From NCBI GenBank assembly GCA_035493475.1, contig DATJIF010000199.1, positions 1 to 64,000 on the forward strand: DNA of 64,000 bases, in the 5' to 3' direction. This DNA is from Actinospica sp035493475. GTDB taxonomy: Bacteria > Actinomycetota > Actinomycetes > Streptomycetales > Catenulisporaceae. This document shows positions 33,145 to 41,693 of the stretch, in pieces (within the stretch, counting starts at the first letter, position 1; every line of letters begins with the position of its first letter). The notes under the pieces are model-generated. The model ran no database searches, had not been told where the DNA came from, and saw only the letters and a list, made by a program, of their open reading frames with translations. A program made the position numbers and the translations under genes.

Positions 33145-34992
33145 ATGCCGAACCAGGACGGGCACCACGTCGTCTACGCGGCGCAGCAAGGCGATCAGCG
33201 GGCGCTCGACGAACTCATCGCCTCGTACCTGCCGCTGGTCTACAACATCGTCGGCCGTGCGCTGCGGGGCCACGCGGACGTGGACGACGTCGTCCAGGAG
33301 ACGATGCTCAGAGTGGTCAACGGCCTCTCCGGGCTGCGCGACCCGGCGGCGTTCCGCTCCTGGCTGGTGTCGATCGCAATCCGCGAGGTGCGCGACAGCC
33401 GACGCCGGGGGCCACACCTGGACGACGGCGGCCTCGATGAGCTGCAGGGCGTCGCGGATCCGGGAGCGGACTTCGTCGACCTGACGATCCTGCAACTCGG
33501 CCTGACCGACCAGCGCCGGGAGACCGCGGAGGCCACCCGATGGCTGGACGAGGCGGATCGCGACCTGCTGGCCCTGTGGTGGCTGGAGGCCGCCGGCCAG
33601 ATCACCCGCGGCGAACTCGCGGTCGCCCTCGAACTGACTCCCGCGTACGCGGCCGTGCGCGTGCAGCGAATGAAGGCGCACCTGGAGATCGCCCGCGCTG
33701 TCGTGCGCGCGATATGGGCCACGCCCCGGTGCGCGATACTCGACGCGGAGATCCGGACGTGGGACGGACAGCCTTCCTCGCTGCTGCGCAAGCGCGTGGC
33801 CCGGCATCTGCGCGAGTGCTCCGACTGCTCGGCGCACCAGCGGCGATTGGTGCCGGCCGAAAGCCTGCTCGCCGGGATCGCGCTGGTGACGCCGCCTGTA
33901 TTGGGCGGTGTCTACGGCGCGAACCACGTCTGGCTGCCGTCGCCGCATCAGGGCCCGACGAACGCCGAAGCGAACCTTCGCGGATCGTCACGGCCGACCC
34001 GACGCAAATCCCGGCGCACGCGAAGCCGACTGCTGACCAGCAAGCCGATCATCGCCTCGGTGGCGCTCGCGACCGCGTGCGCGGGCGGTGCGATCGCCCT
34101 GACCGCTGATCCGTCCCCCGCCTCGACCGGCGCCGCCGAAGCCGCCAAGACCGTCGTCAGCGTCGCGGCGGCCACGACACCGGCCACGTTGACCATACCG
34201 ACGGTCGCGGCGTCCCCCTCGGCATCGCACTCCGCCACGACGTCCGGCACACCCGCGGCAACCGCGCCCCGGACGAGTTCCCGCCCCTCCGCGGCGGTGC
34301 CGACCTCGCCGGTCTACGGGCAGACCGTGGACACCGCCGACGCCGCACCCGCCGACCGCTTCACCAAGCCCGGTCCGCTCCCGAAGCGGCCGGAGACCGT
34401 GCCGATCACCGCCACCGGCAGCTACTCCCAGCCCTTCAAGGGCTCGCTCGGCGGCACGTACCTGATGTTCTGGTCGGGCCAGTACGTCACCATCACCGGC
34501 ACCGGCTACTTCCGGGTGCGGTACGAGATCGCCTGGTTCAACCGCGTCGGCCCGATGGTGATGCCGACCTGGACGGGACTGCGCGGCAAGCTCTTCCACG
34601 TCGCCTCCGGTGGCGGCCGCCGGATGGACGACCACGGCGCCGGCCAGCCCGCGAGCACCACGTGGATGGGCAACGCGAAGGCGGGCTACATCACGCTGCC
34701 GTCCGGCGCGCAGCAGATGTGGAACAACGAGTACTTCTACCTCGACGGCAGCGTCACGCTGCATGAGAACGAGGGATACGCCGACTACAACCTCTCGGTC
34801 ACCCCGGTCGCGTGGACGGACGTCACCAACGACATCGACACCGCACCCGACGGCGGCGGCGTCATCCGCTACGGCCTGGTCCGCGACACCGGCACCGACG
34901 CCGCGCCCGTCCCGCAGTACCTCACCCGCTCCACACCCGCCAAGGCGACGGACGTGCCCCAGCACTCGGAAGTCGAACCGTCAGCCGACTGA
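33145..34992 (+). CDS. ECF sigma factor fused to anti-sigma zinc motif, membrane segment and exported domain
   Basis: The 615-aa product starts at ATG 33145 with GGAG nearby; an upstream in-frame ATG at 33076 lacks a site. Residues 5-85 are sigma region 2 (DELIASYLPLVYNIVGR, VDDVVQETMLRV) and about 130-190 region 4. His 221-x3-Cys 225-x2-Cys 228 is the zinc motif of zf-HC2 anti-sigma domains. A membrane helix runs at about 301-320, followed by a Ser/Thr/Pro-rich linker (to about 400) and a 200-residue exported beta-rich domain (WSGQYVTITGTGYFRVRYE). Sigma and its sensor are thus in one chain. This resembles actinobacterial ECF groups with long C-terminal extensions. Confidence 0.8.
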   Translation: MPNQDGHHVVYAAQQGDQRALDELIASYLPLVYNIVGRALRGHADVDDVVQETMLRVVNGLSGLRDPAAFRSWLVSIAIREVRDSRRRGPHLDDGGLDELQGVADPGADFVDLTILQLGLTDQRRETAEATRWLDEADRDLLALWWLEAAGQITRGELAVALELTPAYAAVRVQRMKAHLEIARAVVRAIWATPRCAILDAEIRTWDGQPSSLLRKRVARHLRECSDCSAHQRRLVPAESLLAGIALVTPPVLGGVYGANHVWLPSPHQGPTNAEANLRGSSRPTRRKSRRTRSRLLTSKPIIASVALATACAGGAIALTADPSPASTGAAEAAKTVVSVAAATTPATLTIPTVAASPSASHSATTSGTPAATAPRTSSRPSAAVPTSPVYGQTVDTADAAPADRFTKPGPLPKRPETVPITATGSYSQPFKGSLGGTYLMFWSGQYVTITGTGYFRVRYEIAWFNRVGPMVMPTWTGLRGKLFHVASGGGRRMDDHGAGQPASTTWMGNAKAGYITLPSGAQQMWNNEYFYLDGSVTLHENEGYADYNLSVTPVAWTDVTNDIDTAPDGGGVIRYGLVRDTGTDAAPVPQYLTRSTPAKATDVPQHSEVEPSAD

Positions 34993-35111
34993 CGGTCCGA
35001 CTGATGCCGACTCAAGCCGTCGTGGCAGCCTCGAAGCCGCCGTCCCACGAGGAGTCGGCGGTCATCACGACCGGGAACCTCACGCCAGCCTTGCCTCATG
35101 CGCCGCGCTGC

Positions 35112-35552
35112 TCACTCCAGCTCTTCCATCATCATGTTGTCCTCGATGTAGTCCGCGACCGCGGACCCGATCGGCGGGGGCATGAGGCCGATACCGCTGG
35201 AGGCCCTGCGCAAGGACGTGGCGAGTGCGCGGACGTGTTCGGTCGCCTCGTGCACGGCGTCGGCCAGGATGCGGGCGCCCGGGCGATCCGGGTCCTCAAT
35301 CGGGACCGCGGCCGCTTCGGCTGCCCGGAGGACGAACTCGTGCAGCTGAAGCAGGGTGCTGCGGAGGGGATCGATCGCGGCGGACAGTGTTCCCAGGACG
35401 ATGTACACGTCGAGCGGGGATGTCAGGCCGCCACCTTCCGGCGACGTGGCGCGATTGAGCAGGACGGACGCTTCGACGAGTCTTTCGACGAGAGCGAGCG
35501 GCTGCCCGGCATCATCGGGGCTCGTGGGGTCGGTGGGACGAGTCTCGGCCAT
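35112..35552 (-). CDS. Hypothetical protein, 146 aa
   Basis: I do not recognise this protein. It starts at ATG 35552 after GAGAGGGA. It is soluble, largely helical and acidic, with a central segment (PLDVYIVLGTLSAAIDPLRSTLLQL) that could pack as a four-helix bundle, and a Met/Glu-rich C-terminus (DNMMMEELE). No signal peptide or cysteine is seen. It is convergent with the sigma-factor fusion and divergent from the ethylene-forming-enzyme homologue. No function is proposed. Confidence 0.6.
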   Translation of the reverse strand: MAETRPTDPTSPDDAGQPLALVERLVEASVLLNRATSPEGGGLTSPLDVYIVLGTLSAAIDPLRSTLLQLHEFVLRAAEAAAVPIEDPDRPGARILADAVHEATEHVRALATSLRRASSGIGLMPPPIGSAVADYIEDNMMMEELE

Positions 35553-35758
35553 GGCTTCCCTCTCGGACCGATCAACGAAACAGTTCCCTTATTCATACCC
35601 ATGTGGACGGTGGACGCCCTCGCGCCGCCTCCGGGCGGTCCGAGTGGCCACAACGGGGTCGGAACGGTTGTCGGCTCGGTGACGGACTGTCAGCTTTGCG
35701 GTGTCAAGGTCCGAGAAGGCGCTCGGCGGGCAGAGCCGGGCCGGGGATGGGGTTCCAC

Positions 35759-36811
35759 ATGGTCGAGTTGCGTACGTTTGATCTTCCGGAGACCGTTGCC
35801 GGACAGGCCTCGGACGTCGAACTGGGACGCGCGTTGGTCGCGACGTGGCAGGCCGACGGCATCCTGCAGGTCGCGATCGGGCCGGACGAGGAGGCCGTGC
35901 AGCAGCAGGCGTACCAGGCGAGCCGGCGGTTCTTCGGGTTGCCGCAGCGGGTGAAGGCCGGGCACGTCAGCGACTCCTCGTACGCGGGATACATCGCGTC
36001 CGGCGAGGAACTGACCGACGGCGTCAACGACGGCTCGGAGGTGTTCACCGTCACCCCGGACTTCGCGGCCGACGACGCGCGGGTGCTGGCGGGCTGGCCG
36101 TGCCACGGTCCCGCCCCGTGGCCCGACGACGACTACCGCGACGCGATGGCGGCGTGGATGTCCGTGCTCGGCGGCGTCGGAGAACGGCTCCTGCGGCTGA
36201 CGGCGCTGGGCCTCGGCCTGCCGGTCGACGCGCTGACCCGGCTGACCGACGAGGGCTGGCACCACATGAGGGTGCTGCGTTTCCCCGCCGCCTCGCCCGG
36301 CAACGACGGCCGCGGCATCGGCGCCCACACGGACTACGGCCTGCTCGTCATCGCCTCCCAGGACGAGGTCGGCCAGGCGCTGTTCATCCGCCCGCCCCTC
36401 GCCGGCGAGCGCCGCAACCGCAACTGGCTGGCCGCGGAGAGCGCCGCCGGCGTGTACGAGGACGACGACCGGTGGACCTACGTCAAGCCGGTCCCGCACA
36501 CCCTGACCGTCTTCCCGGGCGACGTCATGCAGTTCGTGACCGGCGGCGAACTCCTCTCCACCCCGCACAAGGTGAAGCTGGCCGACCGGGAACGCCACGC
36601 CCTCGCGTACTTCCACGAGCCCGCCTTCAACGCCGTGGCCCGCCCCCCCACCGGCGAACCCGCCGCGGACGGCGACCACATCCACTACGGAACGCACTTC
36701 ACGAACATGTTCATGCGCAGCTACCCCGACCGCGTCACCACCCAGCGCATCCACGCCGAGCACCGCCTGGACATCCTGGAGAAGCTCCGCGACGAAGCCC
36801 TCCACGGCTGA
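35759..36811 (+). CDS. efe: Ethylene-forming enzyme homologue (2-oxoglutarate/L-arginine-dependent Fe(II) oxygenase)
   Basis: The 350-aa product has the same length as Pseudomonas syringae EFE and, from ATG 35759, aligns with my recollection of it from residue 1 (TFDLPETVAG). Iron ligands are His 190, Asp 192 (GAHTDYG) and His 270 (STPHKVKL). Arg 279 (RERHALAYFHEP) fits the 2-oxoglutarate carboxylate. Residues that bind L-Arg in EFE are kept: Glu 84 and Thr 86 (SGEELTDG), Arg 171 (HHMRVLRF) and the FMRSYPDR segment. EFE converts 2-oxoglutarate to ethylene and CO2 and, alongside, hydroxylates arginine. Ethylene production itself is inferred. It is monocistronic, tail-to-tail with the phosphatase gene. 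Confidence 0.85.
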   Translation: MVELRTFDLPETVAGQASDVELGRALVATWQADGILQVAIGPDEEAVQQQAYQASRRFFGLPQRVKAGHVSDSSYAGYIASGEELTDGVNDGSEVFTVTPDFAADDARVLAGWPCHGPAPWPDDDYRDAMAAWMSVLGGVGERLLRLTALGLGLPVDALTRLTDEGWHHMRVLRFPAASPGNDGRGIGAHTDYGLLVIASQDEVGQALFIRPPLAGERRNRNWLAAESAAGVYEDDDRWTYVKPVPHTLTVFPGDVMQFVTGGELLSTPHKVKLADRERHALAYFHEPAFNAVARPPTGEPAADGDHIHYGTHFTNMFMRSYPDRVTTQRIHAEHRLDILEKLRDEALHG

Positions 36812-36829
36812 CCGGCCGCGGATCGCGGA

Positions 36830-37441
36830 TCACGCGGAGCTCGGCCACCCGCCGCAGGACCATCCGTCGGGCGTTCGCGTGACCTCGACGGGAGTGCCGT
36901 GTGCCAGCGGACGGCCCCAGACGTCGTCCGGGGAGAGGTCCGCGCACACGGACACCAGGCCCAGAGTCAGTGTTCCCACATGCGCCACCGCGACGATCGT
37001 CTGACCGTCGTGGTCGGCGGCGGTGTGCTCAAGCCAGGCGGAGAACCGCTCGACCACAGCGCGCCCCGACTCGCCGCCCGGCAACGCGGCCTCGAGATCC
37101 GCCTCGAACAGCCAGCGGCGCAGCACCTCCGCCGACTTCGGTCCGGCGGCGGGATCGGCAGAGCCCTCGAACTCGCCGACGCCGAATTCGAGCAGTCCGG
37201 CGTCCCGACGCGTCGTGCACCCGACCGCCTCCGCGATGGCCTCGGCCGTCTCCACAGCACGAAGTGCCGTGCTCGAGTAGACCGCCGCGATCGGCTCCGA
37301 GCGCGAGCGAAGGCCTTCGGCCGCCGCCTTCGCCTGGGTGCGGCCGTGTTCGGTCAACCCGGCGCCGGGCGGGACGCTGGACAGCACCCCGGCCGCGTTG
37401 TCGAGGGACTGGCAGTGCCGGACGAAGAGGATACGGGTCAC
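36830..37441 (-). CDS. Histidine phosphatase family protein (RHC variant)
   Basis: The 203-aa product belongs to the phosphoglycerate-mutase-like histidine phosphatases. The N-terminal motif is VRHCQS, with catalytic His 9 kept and the usual Gly replaced by Cys 10. YSSTALRAVETAEAIAE and VAVAHVGTL supply the second Arg and His. The length is normal. GTG 37441 overlaps the nucleotidyltransferase stop (GTGA). It is the last gene of the 19-gene minus-strand operon and would dephosphorylate a pathway intermediate, for example a phosphorylated sugar or peptide; the substrate is unknown. Confidence 0.8.
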   Translation of the reverse strand: MTRILFVRHCQSLDNAAGVLSSVPPGAGLTEHGRTQAKAAAEGLRSRSEPIAAVYSSTALRAVETAEAIAEAVGCTTRRDAGLLEFGVGEFEGSADPAAGPKSAEVLRRWLFEADLEAALPGGESGRAVVERFSAWLEHTAADHDGQTIVAVAHVGTLTLGLVSVCADLSPDDVWGRPLAHGTPVEVTRTPDGWSCGGWPSSA

Positions 37442-38454
37442 GGCGTCCCTTCGCTGAGTACGTTCGCCTTGACCAGCTGATCATAGTAGCGATCCACGTC
37501 CTCGGTCCGCACGCCGAGCAACTCGCCCGCCATCGCGACCGCGGCGTCACGAGGCCTGCCGTGCGCGACCCCCCACAGCAGCGCGCCCGGCCGGCTCACC
37601 TTGACGGCGCGCGAGTCCGGCCGGTTGAGGAGCACGGACTGCGAGGTCAGGAAAGGCAGCACCCTCATATCGCGCTGCGGCCCGCTCGGCGAGTCGGCGG
37701 TCACGACCGGGTATGTGAGTCCCGTTATCGCCATGACCAGGAAGTCCTGCGACAGCCAACTGCACCGCGCCGTCGACGCCGCCGGGTCGTGCAGCACTCG
37801 GGTGACGTCCTCGCCCAAGTCCTGGCCGATCGTCCGCGCCCACTGGGTCCACACCCACTTGAGCCCGATGTAGGCGTCCCCCCGCGCCGCGAGAAGCGCC
37901 TCCGCTGTGCTGGTGAGCATCGTGCGGGCCAGGGACTGCGCCGCCGTCTCGTCGCCCACGGCCAGGGCACCCCAGATGTCCTCCGCCCGGTTCGAGTTGC
38001 TCATGCCGTGCTGGGCGACGATGAGACTCGTCAGCGGATCGGCCGAGTCGTTGATACGGCTCTGCAACGCGGCGAGGCTGCCGTCGTCGGCCACGATCTC
38101 GCCCAGGGCGAAGCGCACGGCCTCGTCGAGCCGCTCGTAGCTCCAGTAGCCCAACTGGCTCGCGTCGGCCGGGGTGACCGTGAACTCGCGGCAGTTCTCG
38201 ACGAGGCGTTCGAGCCACTCCCGGCTGCGCTGCTCGACGTCCACCCGCACGCCGTCTACGTCGATCTGCCGCGTCCGACCGCCCTCGGCCGTGATCACGT
38301 ACAGGTCGACGTCGGAGGCCGGGGTGCCCAGACCCGCGAACGAGGAACCGCAGAGGAAGGCGTGTGCTCCGGGCCAGTCCGCCAAAACGGTGGCGGCCGC
38401 CTTACGGGCGTGCTCGAGCTGCGCCGGGTCGCGAGGGGGGAAGCGCTTCAGCAT
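37438..38454 (-). CDS. Nucleotidyltransferase-like protein
   Basis: The 338-aa product has a minimal pol-beta nucleotidyltransferase signature near the N-terminus: Gly 36-Ser 37 followed by Asp 48 and Asp 50 (CGSSFAGLGTPASDVDLYV). A helical C-terminal part (about 120-338) follows, as in antibiotic or tRNA-like nucleotidyltransferases. It should transfer a nucleotide to a hydroxyl or phosphate. It starts seven bases before the end of the carrier-protein ligase gene. In this cluster it may adenylylate a sugar or peptide intermediate; that is inferred from company only. Confidence 0.7.
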   Translation of the reverse strand: MLKRFPPRDPAQLEHARKAAATVLADWPGAHAFLCGSSFAGLGTPASDVDLYVITAEGGRTRQIDVDGVRVDVEQRSREWLERLVENCREFTVTPADASQLGYWSYERLDEAVRFALGEIVADDGSLAALQSRINDSADPLTSLIVAQHGMSNSNRAEDIWGALAVGDETAAQSLARTMLTSTAEALLAARGDAYIGLKWVWTQWARTIGQDLGEDVTRVLHDPAASTARCSWLSQDFLVMAITGLTYPVVTADSPSGPQRDMRVLPFLTSQSVLLNRPDSRAVKVSRPGALLWGVAHGRPRDAAVAMAGELLGVRTEDVDRYYDQLVKANVLSEGTP

Positions 38455-39323
38455 GTGTCACCTTTCGAATGGGCCCGCGCCGCGGACACCGCGGCCAGCG
38501 CCTGGACCAGATCGCCGTGGTGGACGGCACCGAGCGCGGCGATCCAGCGCTCGAGACCAAAGGCGACGCACCCGGAGAACGCGGGGGCGCCGTCGCTCGC
38601 GACGATCGCGCAGCGGTCGCCGAAGAAGTTCCGGTGGAAGTTGACGGAGGCGATGGCGAGGCCGCCGTCCCAGACCACCTCCTCCTTGACCGGGAACAGC
38701 CGTTGCATCGCGGCCCGCGCGCCCGCGGGGTCGAAGAACGGGTCGGTCGCCGCTTCGAGCTTGACCTCGAGGCCCAGCGCCGCCGCGAAGGACGTCACCC
38801 GGGAACGCAACGCGGTGAGGGCGTCGAGCACGGCCGCGCGCTCGCCGATGAACACGGCTTCACGCATGGTGAACCCCATCAGGCGGCGAAGTCCGTCGTA
38901 GTGCGTCTCGCGGCGGAAGCACCTCGCGACCGTGGTGAGCGCCGCGGTCTCCGGCAGGGCGGATCCGGCGAGATCGAAGTAGACCGGATAGCAGGCCGCC
39001 GACGCGAGGGCGTACCCGCTGTCCGCGAGTTGCGAGCCGGGAATCGGCACGGAGCCGTCCACGGCGCTGCCGCCCGGCGCGGCCAATCCGCTGACCAGGG
39101 ATGCCAGATGCGGGAAGTTCTCGAAGTAGTCGATCCGCGCGAGATCCTCGACGCGCAGCAGCGGCGGATACTCACGCGGCTCGGCCGCGTGCTCGAGCGC
39201 CCAACCAGTGAACACGTCGTCCAGCGCGCCGCGTAGCCGGAGTGCGTCCGGCCCGAGGACGGCGAGGCCGTCGCGGACCGTGAACCCGTGCGTGCGCGGG
39301 CCCTGTACCGCCTGCCCGCTCAT
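38448..39323 (-). CDS. Amino acid:[carrier protein] ligase (class II seryl-tRNA-synthetase-like)
   Basis: The 291-aa protein resembles the catalytic core of class II aminoacyl-tRNA synthetases without a tRNA-binding arm. Motif 2 is visible as ARCFRRETHYDGLRRLMGFTMREAVFIG, and motif 3 as CVAFGLERWIAAL after ASVNFHRNFFG. Atypical seryl-tRNA-synthetase homologues of this build activate glycine, alanine or similar amino acids and load them on the phosphopantetheine arm of a small carrier protein, not on tRNA. The carrier-protein gene lies directly upstream, overlapping by four bases (ATGA). ATG 39323 sets the start. Confidence 0.83.
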   Translation of the reverse strand: MSGQAVQGPRTHGFTVRDGLAVLGPDALRLRGALDDVFTGWALEHAAEPREYPPLLRVEDLARIDYFENFPHLASLVSGLAAPGGSAVDGSVPIPGSQLADSGYALASAACYPVYFDLAGSALPETAALTTVARCFRRETHYDGLRRLMGFTMREAVFIGERAAVLDALTALRSRVTSFAAALGLEVKLEAATDPFFDPAGARAAMQRLFPVKEEVVWDGGLAIASVNFHRNFFGDRCAIVASDGAPAFSGCVAFGLERWIAALGAVHHGDLVQALAAVSAARAHSKGDTC

Positions 39324-39562
39324 CCGAAGAAGCTCCGTTCGATGCTGCGCAGGGTGCGCAGGTCCTCGGCGGACACGGCGGTCAGCGACGCGGGCCGGCC
39401 CGAGCACTCCTCGATCAGCAGGAGGAACTCCACGACGGCGAGCGAGTCGAGGATCCGGTTCTCGATGAGGTCGAGGTCCGCGGCCGGCGGTTCACCCGTC
39501 GCGGTCCGCTGCGCGAGGAAGTCGATCAGGGGTTTCATACGCTGGTCGGCCAGGCTGCTCAT
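39320..39562 (-). CDS. Acyl carrier protein (partner of the amino acid:CP ligase)
   Basis: The 80-aa acidic, helical product has the phosphopantetheine attachment motif DSL (Ser 40 in NRILDSLAVVEFLLLIEE). Start ATG 39562 overlaps the stop of the diiron gene, and its stop overlaps the ligase start, so the three are translationally coupled. It should carry the amino acid activated by the ligase while the diiron protein or others act on it. The phosphopantetheinyl transferase is not in the window. Confidence 0.88.
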   Translation of the reverse strand: MSSLADQRMKPLIDFLAQRTATGEPPAADLDLIENRILDSLAVVEFLLLIEECSGRPASLTAVSAEDLRTLRSIERSFFG

Positions 39563-40437
39563 GAGGTCGCGATCCTTTCGTCGGAGACGATTCCGCTGGA
39601 GACCAGGAAGGTCGTCGTGCGGTGCAGCACCCGTTCGGCGAAGGCCTCGAATCCGGGGTCCGCGAGCACACTCCGCCGGAAGGCGTACGGCTCGTCGATT
39701 CCCGCGTCGAGGTAGACGTCGGGCAGGCACAGCCCCGCGACGGAGGTGCGCATGTAGCGCCGCAGGTACTCGCCGACCTCGTGCAACTGCTCGGCGCTCG
39801 AACCGGCGCGCAGCCCCTCGTGCAGCAGCGCGACGATCCGGCGGCCGAACGCGATGTGCCGCGACTCGTCCTGGTGGTGCACGGCGTTCAGCCGGCGGAT
39901 GGTCTCCGGCAGCCGTTCGTCCAGAGCCATCCTGCTGTTGAAGTAGTCGACGAGCTCCTCGAAGATGAGCAGCCGGGCGAACACCAGGAAGTCGGCGATC
40001 GCCGGATCAGCCGGGCCGGGGAACGGCACCGACCGGTCGGGGTAGATCTTGCCGCCGTACTTCCGGCAGAACGTGGCGAAGAACCACATGTGCTCGTTCT
40101 CTTCGCCGATGACGTGGTGGAAGTACTCGGAGGGCACCTCGAAGCCGGGCCGGTGGATCCGGTTCACCATCTCGACCAGCAGCTCCCGGATGCCGTGGAC
40201 GTTCAGGCTGTAGAAGTTGACGCTGGACCACTTGCTCAGCGCGCGCAGCTGCTGCTCGGAGAGTCCGGCGCCGGCCGCGGTCTCCGTCTCGACCATCAGA
40301 TCGGGGCTCATCCAGTACGCGTCCCCGTCCAGCTCCCGCGGCCATTCGAAGAGCCGGTACGGGTTGTAGTAGTCGCGTTCCGACATGTCGGCGAGTCGGC
40401 GCACCAGTACCCTGAAACGCTCGTCCGGCTCATCCAT
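39559..40437 (-). CDS. AurF-like diiron oxygenase (ferritin-like)
   Basis: The 292-aa helical protein has two clear E-x2-H iron motifs (EENEHMWFF, Glu 113/His 116; DESRHIAFG) plus further Glu in FEELVDYF and GIRELLVE, the set expected for a diiron four-helix bundle. It most resembles the AurF/CmlI N-oxygenase group. In such clusters the substrate is often an amino acid, free or bound to a carrier, which becomes N-hydroxylated or further oxidised. The gene lies between a GNAT and the carrier-protein gene with overlaps on both sides, which supports a carrier-bound substrate. The exact chemistry is unknown. Confidence 0.75.
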   Translation of the reverse strand: MDEPDERFRVLVRRLADMSERDYYNPYRLFEWPRELDGDAYWMSPDLMVETETAAGAGLSEQQLRALSKWSSVNFYSLNVHGIRELLVEMVNRIHRPGFEVPSEYFHHVIGEENEHMWFFATFCRKYGGKIYPDRSVPFPGPADPAIADFLVFARLLIFEELVDYFNSRMALDERLPETIRRLNAVHHQDESRHIAFGRRIVALLHEGLRAGSSAEQLHEVGEYLRRYMRTSVAGLCLPDVYLDAGIDEPYAFRRSVLADPGFEAFAERVLHRTTTFLVSSGIVSDERIATS

Positions 40438-41023
40438 TCGCTTCTCCTTCCGTGCGGACGACCGCGTGGACGTGCATGTCGTGGCGGCCGTCGGCGAATC
40501 TCGCCTTGCTCCGCAGCAATCCCTCGAACGCGAAGCCGGCGCTGGTCACGCCGAAACAGGACGCGGGGCTGGCGGTGGAGTGCAAGCACTCGATCCGCTC
40601 CAGCCCGAGGTCTTCGAGGGCCCAGCGGTTCACCGCGCGCGCGGCGTCCGCGAACACGTCTCGACCGCGCGCGGCGGCGACGGTCCACGCCGTGAACTGC
40701 GCGGTGCCCTCACCCAGATCGAGCCGGATGAGCCCGGCCTGGCCCAGCGGCGTCCCGCCGGCCTCCTCGATCGTCCAGACGGCGCCGTTCTCCTCGCGCC
40801 AACGCCGACGGGAACGCTCGGCCCAGGCGCGTGCTTCGGCCAGGTCGTCGATCGTCCGCGCGTACCAGCGGCTGACCTCGTGGTCGGCGAACGCCGCGAG
40901 GATGAACGCGGCGTCCGCGTCCTCGGGCGGTCGCAGTGTTCTGCCGGCGACGGTGGACAGGACGGGCTGCGCCGTGCCCGAGACCGTGCCCGCGGCGATG
41001 AGAGGGGTCGTCAGCTTCGGCAC
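40430..41023 (-). CDS. GNAT acyltransferase (RimJ/RimL-like)
   Basis: The 197-aa single-domain GNAT has RTLRPPEDADAAFILAAF at its N-terminus and the CoA/pantetheine-loop region around AARGRDVFADAARAVNRWALE. It starts at ATG 41023 and overlaps the diiron gene by eight bases. GNATs coupled to free-standing carrier proteins can transfer the carrier-bound acyl or aminoacyl group to an amine. That is my favoured role here; N-acetylation for self-protection is the alternative. Confidence 0.8.
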   Translation of the reverse strand: MPKLTTPLIAAGTVSGTAQPVLSTVAGRTLRPPEDADAAFILAAFADHEVSRWYARTIDDLAEARAWAERSRRRWREENGAVWTIEEAGGTPLGQAGLIRLDLGEGTAQFTAWTVAAARGRDVFADAARAVNRWALEDLGLERIECLHSTASPASCFGVTSAGFAFEGLLRSKARFADGRHDMHVHAVVRTEGEANG

Positions 41024-41057
41024 GGCGCCTGCCCCTCGGCGAATGCGACCGGGCGCA

Positions 41058-41693
41058 TCAGGCGACGCCCCATTCCCTGAGTCGGGCGATGACGTGGTCG
41101 AGCCGCTCCGGCGTCATGCGCTTCGCGGCGGCGGCCGCGGCCGGTTCGTCGGCCGCACCGACCCGCTCGGTGACTCCGGTGCTCTCGTGCACGACGAAGC
41201 GCGATTTCACCGCGGGTCCGCGCAGCACGAGCGAGACGGTGTCGGGCTGTGCGTCGAGCGCGTGGACCATCGTGTGATGCAGCACGTAGTGGTCTCCCGG
41301 CTGCTCGGTGCGGACGTGAACGGGCGCGAGGTCGGCCGGCGGGACGCTCCGCAGGTCCACCGCGCCGTACATCCGGTGCCGGTAGCCGCCGCGCAGGATC
41401 CGGCTGGCGAAAGTCCAGCGGTGGTCGTGCGGGGCGTCGCTGTATCCGGGCAGGAAGACGTGCAGCCGGACGCGGATTCCCGAGGCGTCGTCGTGCAGGA
41501 CGACCTTGTCGAAGATGTCCGGGTGATGCTCGCTCAGGGCGAGCAGTTCCGGCGTCCCGCGCACCTGTTCGAGCAGCGCGTTGAGCCGGGGCGGGTCCGC
41601 CGACAGGCTCTCCAGGAAGCGGTACGCGGGCTCCTCGACGCTTTCGACGTCGTCCCAGTCGACTTCGCCGAACGGCGCGATCAGGTCGTTCAT
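41058..41693 (-). CDS. Cupin protein (cysteine-dioxygenase-like fold)
   Basis: The 211-aa product has cupin metal residues in APHDHRWTFASRILRGGYRH and a second His in HHTMVHAL. The arrangement of HxH, a following Arg/Gly-rich turn and a later His is like thiol dioxygenase-type cupins, but no confident subfamily can be named. Start ATG 41693 overlaps the HPr-kinase-like stop. A 34-base gap separates it from the GNAT gene, the largest within this part of the operon. It may be an iron-dependent oxidase of a pathway intermediate. Confidence 0.7.
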   Translation of the reverse strand: MNDLIAPFGEVDWDDVESVEEPAYRFLESLSADPPRLNALLEQVRGTPELLALSEHHPDIFDKVVLHDDASGIRVRLHVFLPGYSDAPHDHRWTFASRILRGGYRHRMYGAVDLRSVPPADLAPVHVRTEQPGDHYVLHHTMVHALDAQPDTVSLVLRGPAVKSRFVVHESTGVTERVGAADEPAAAAAAKRMTPERLDHVIARLREWGVA

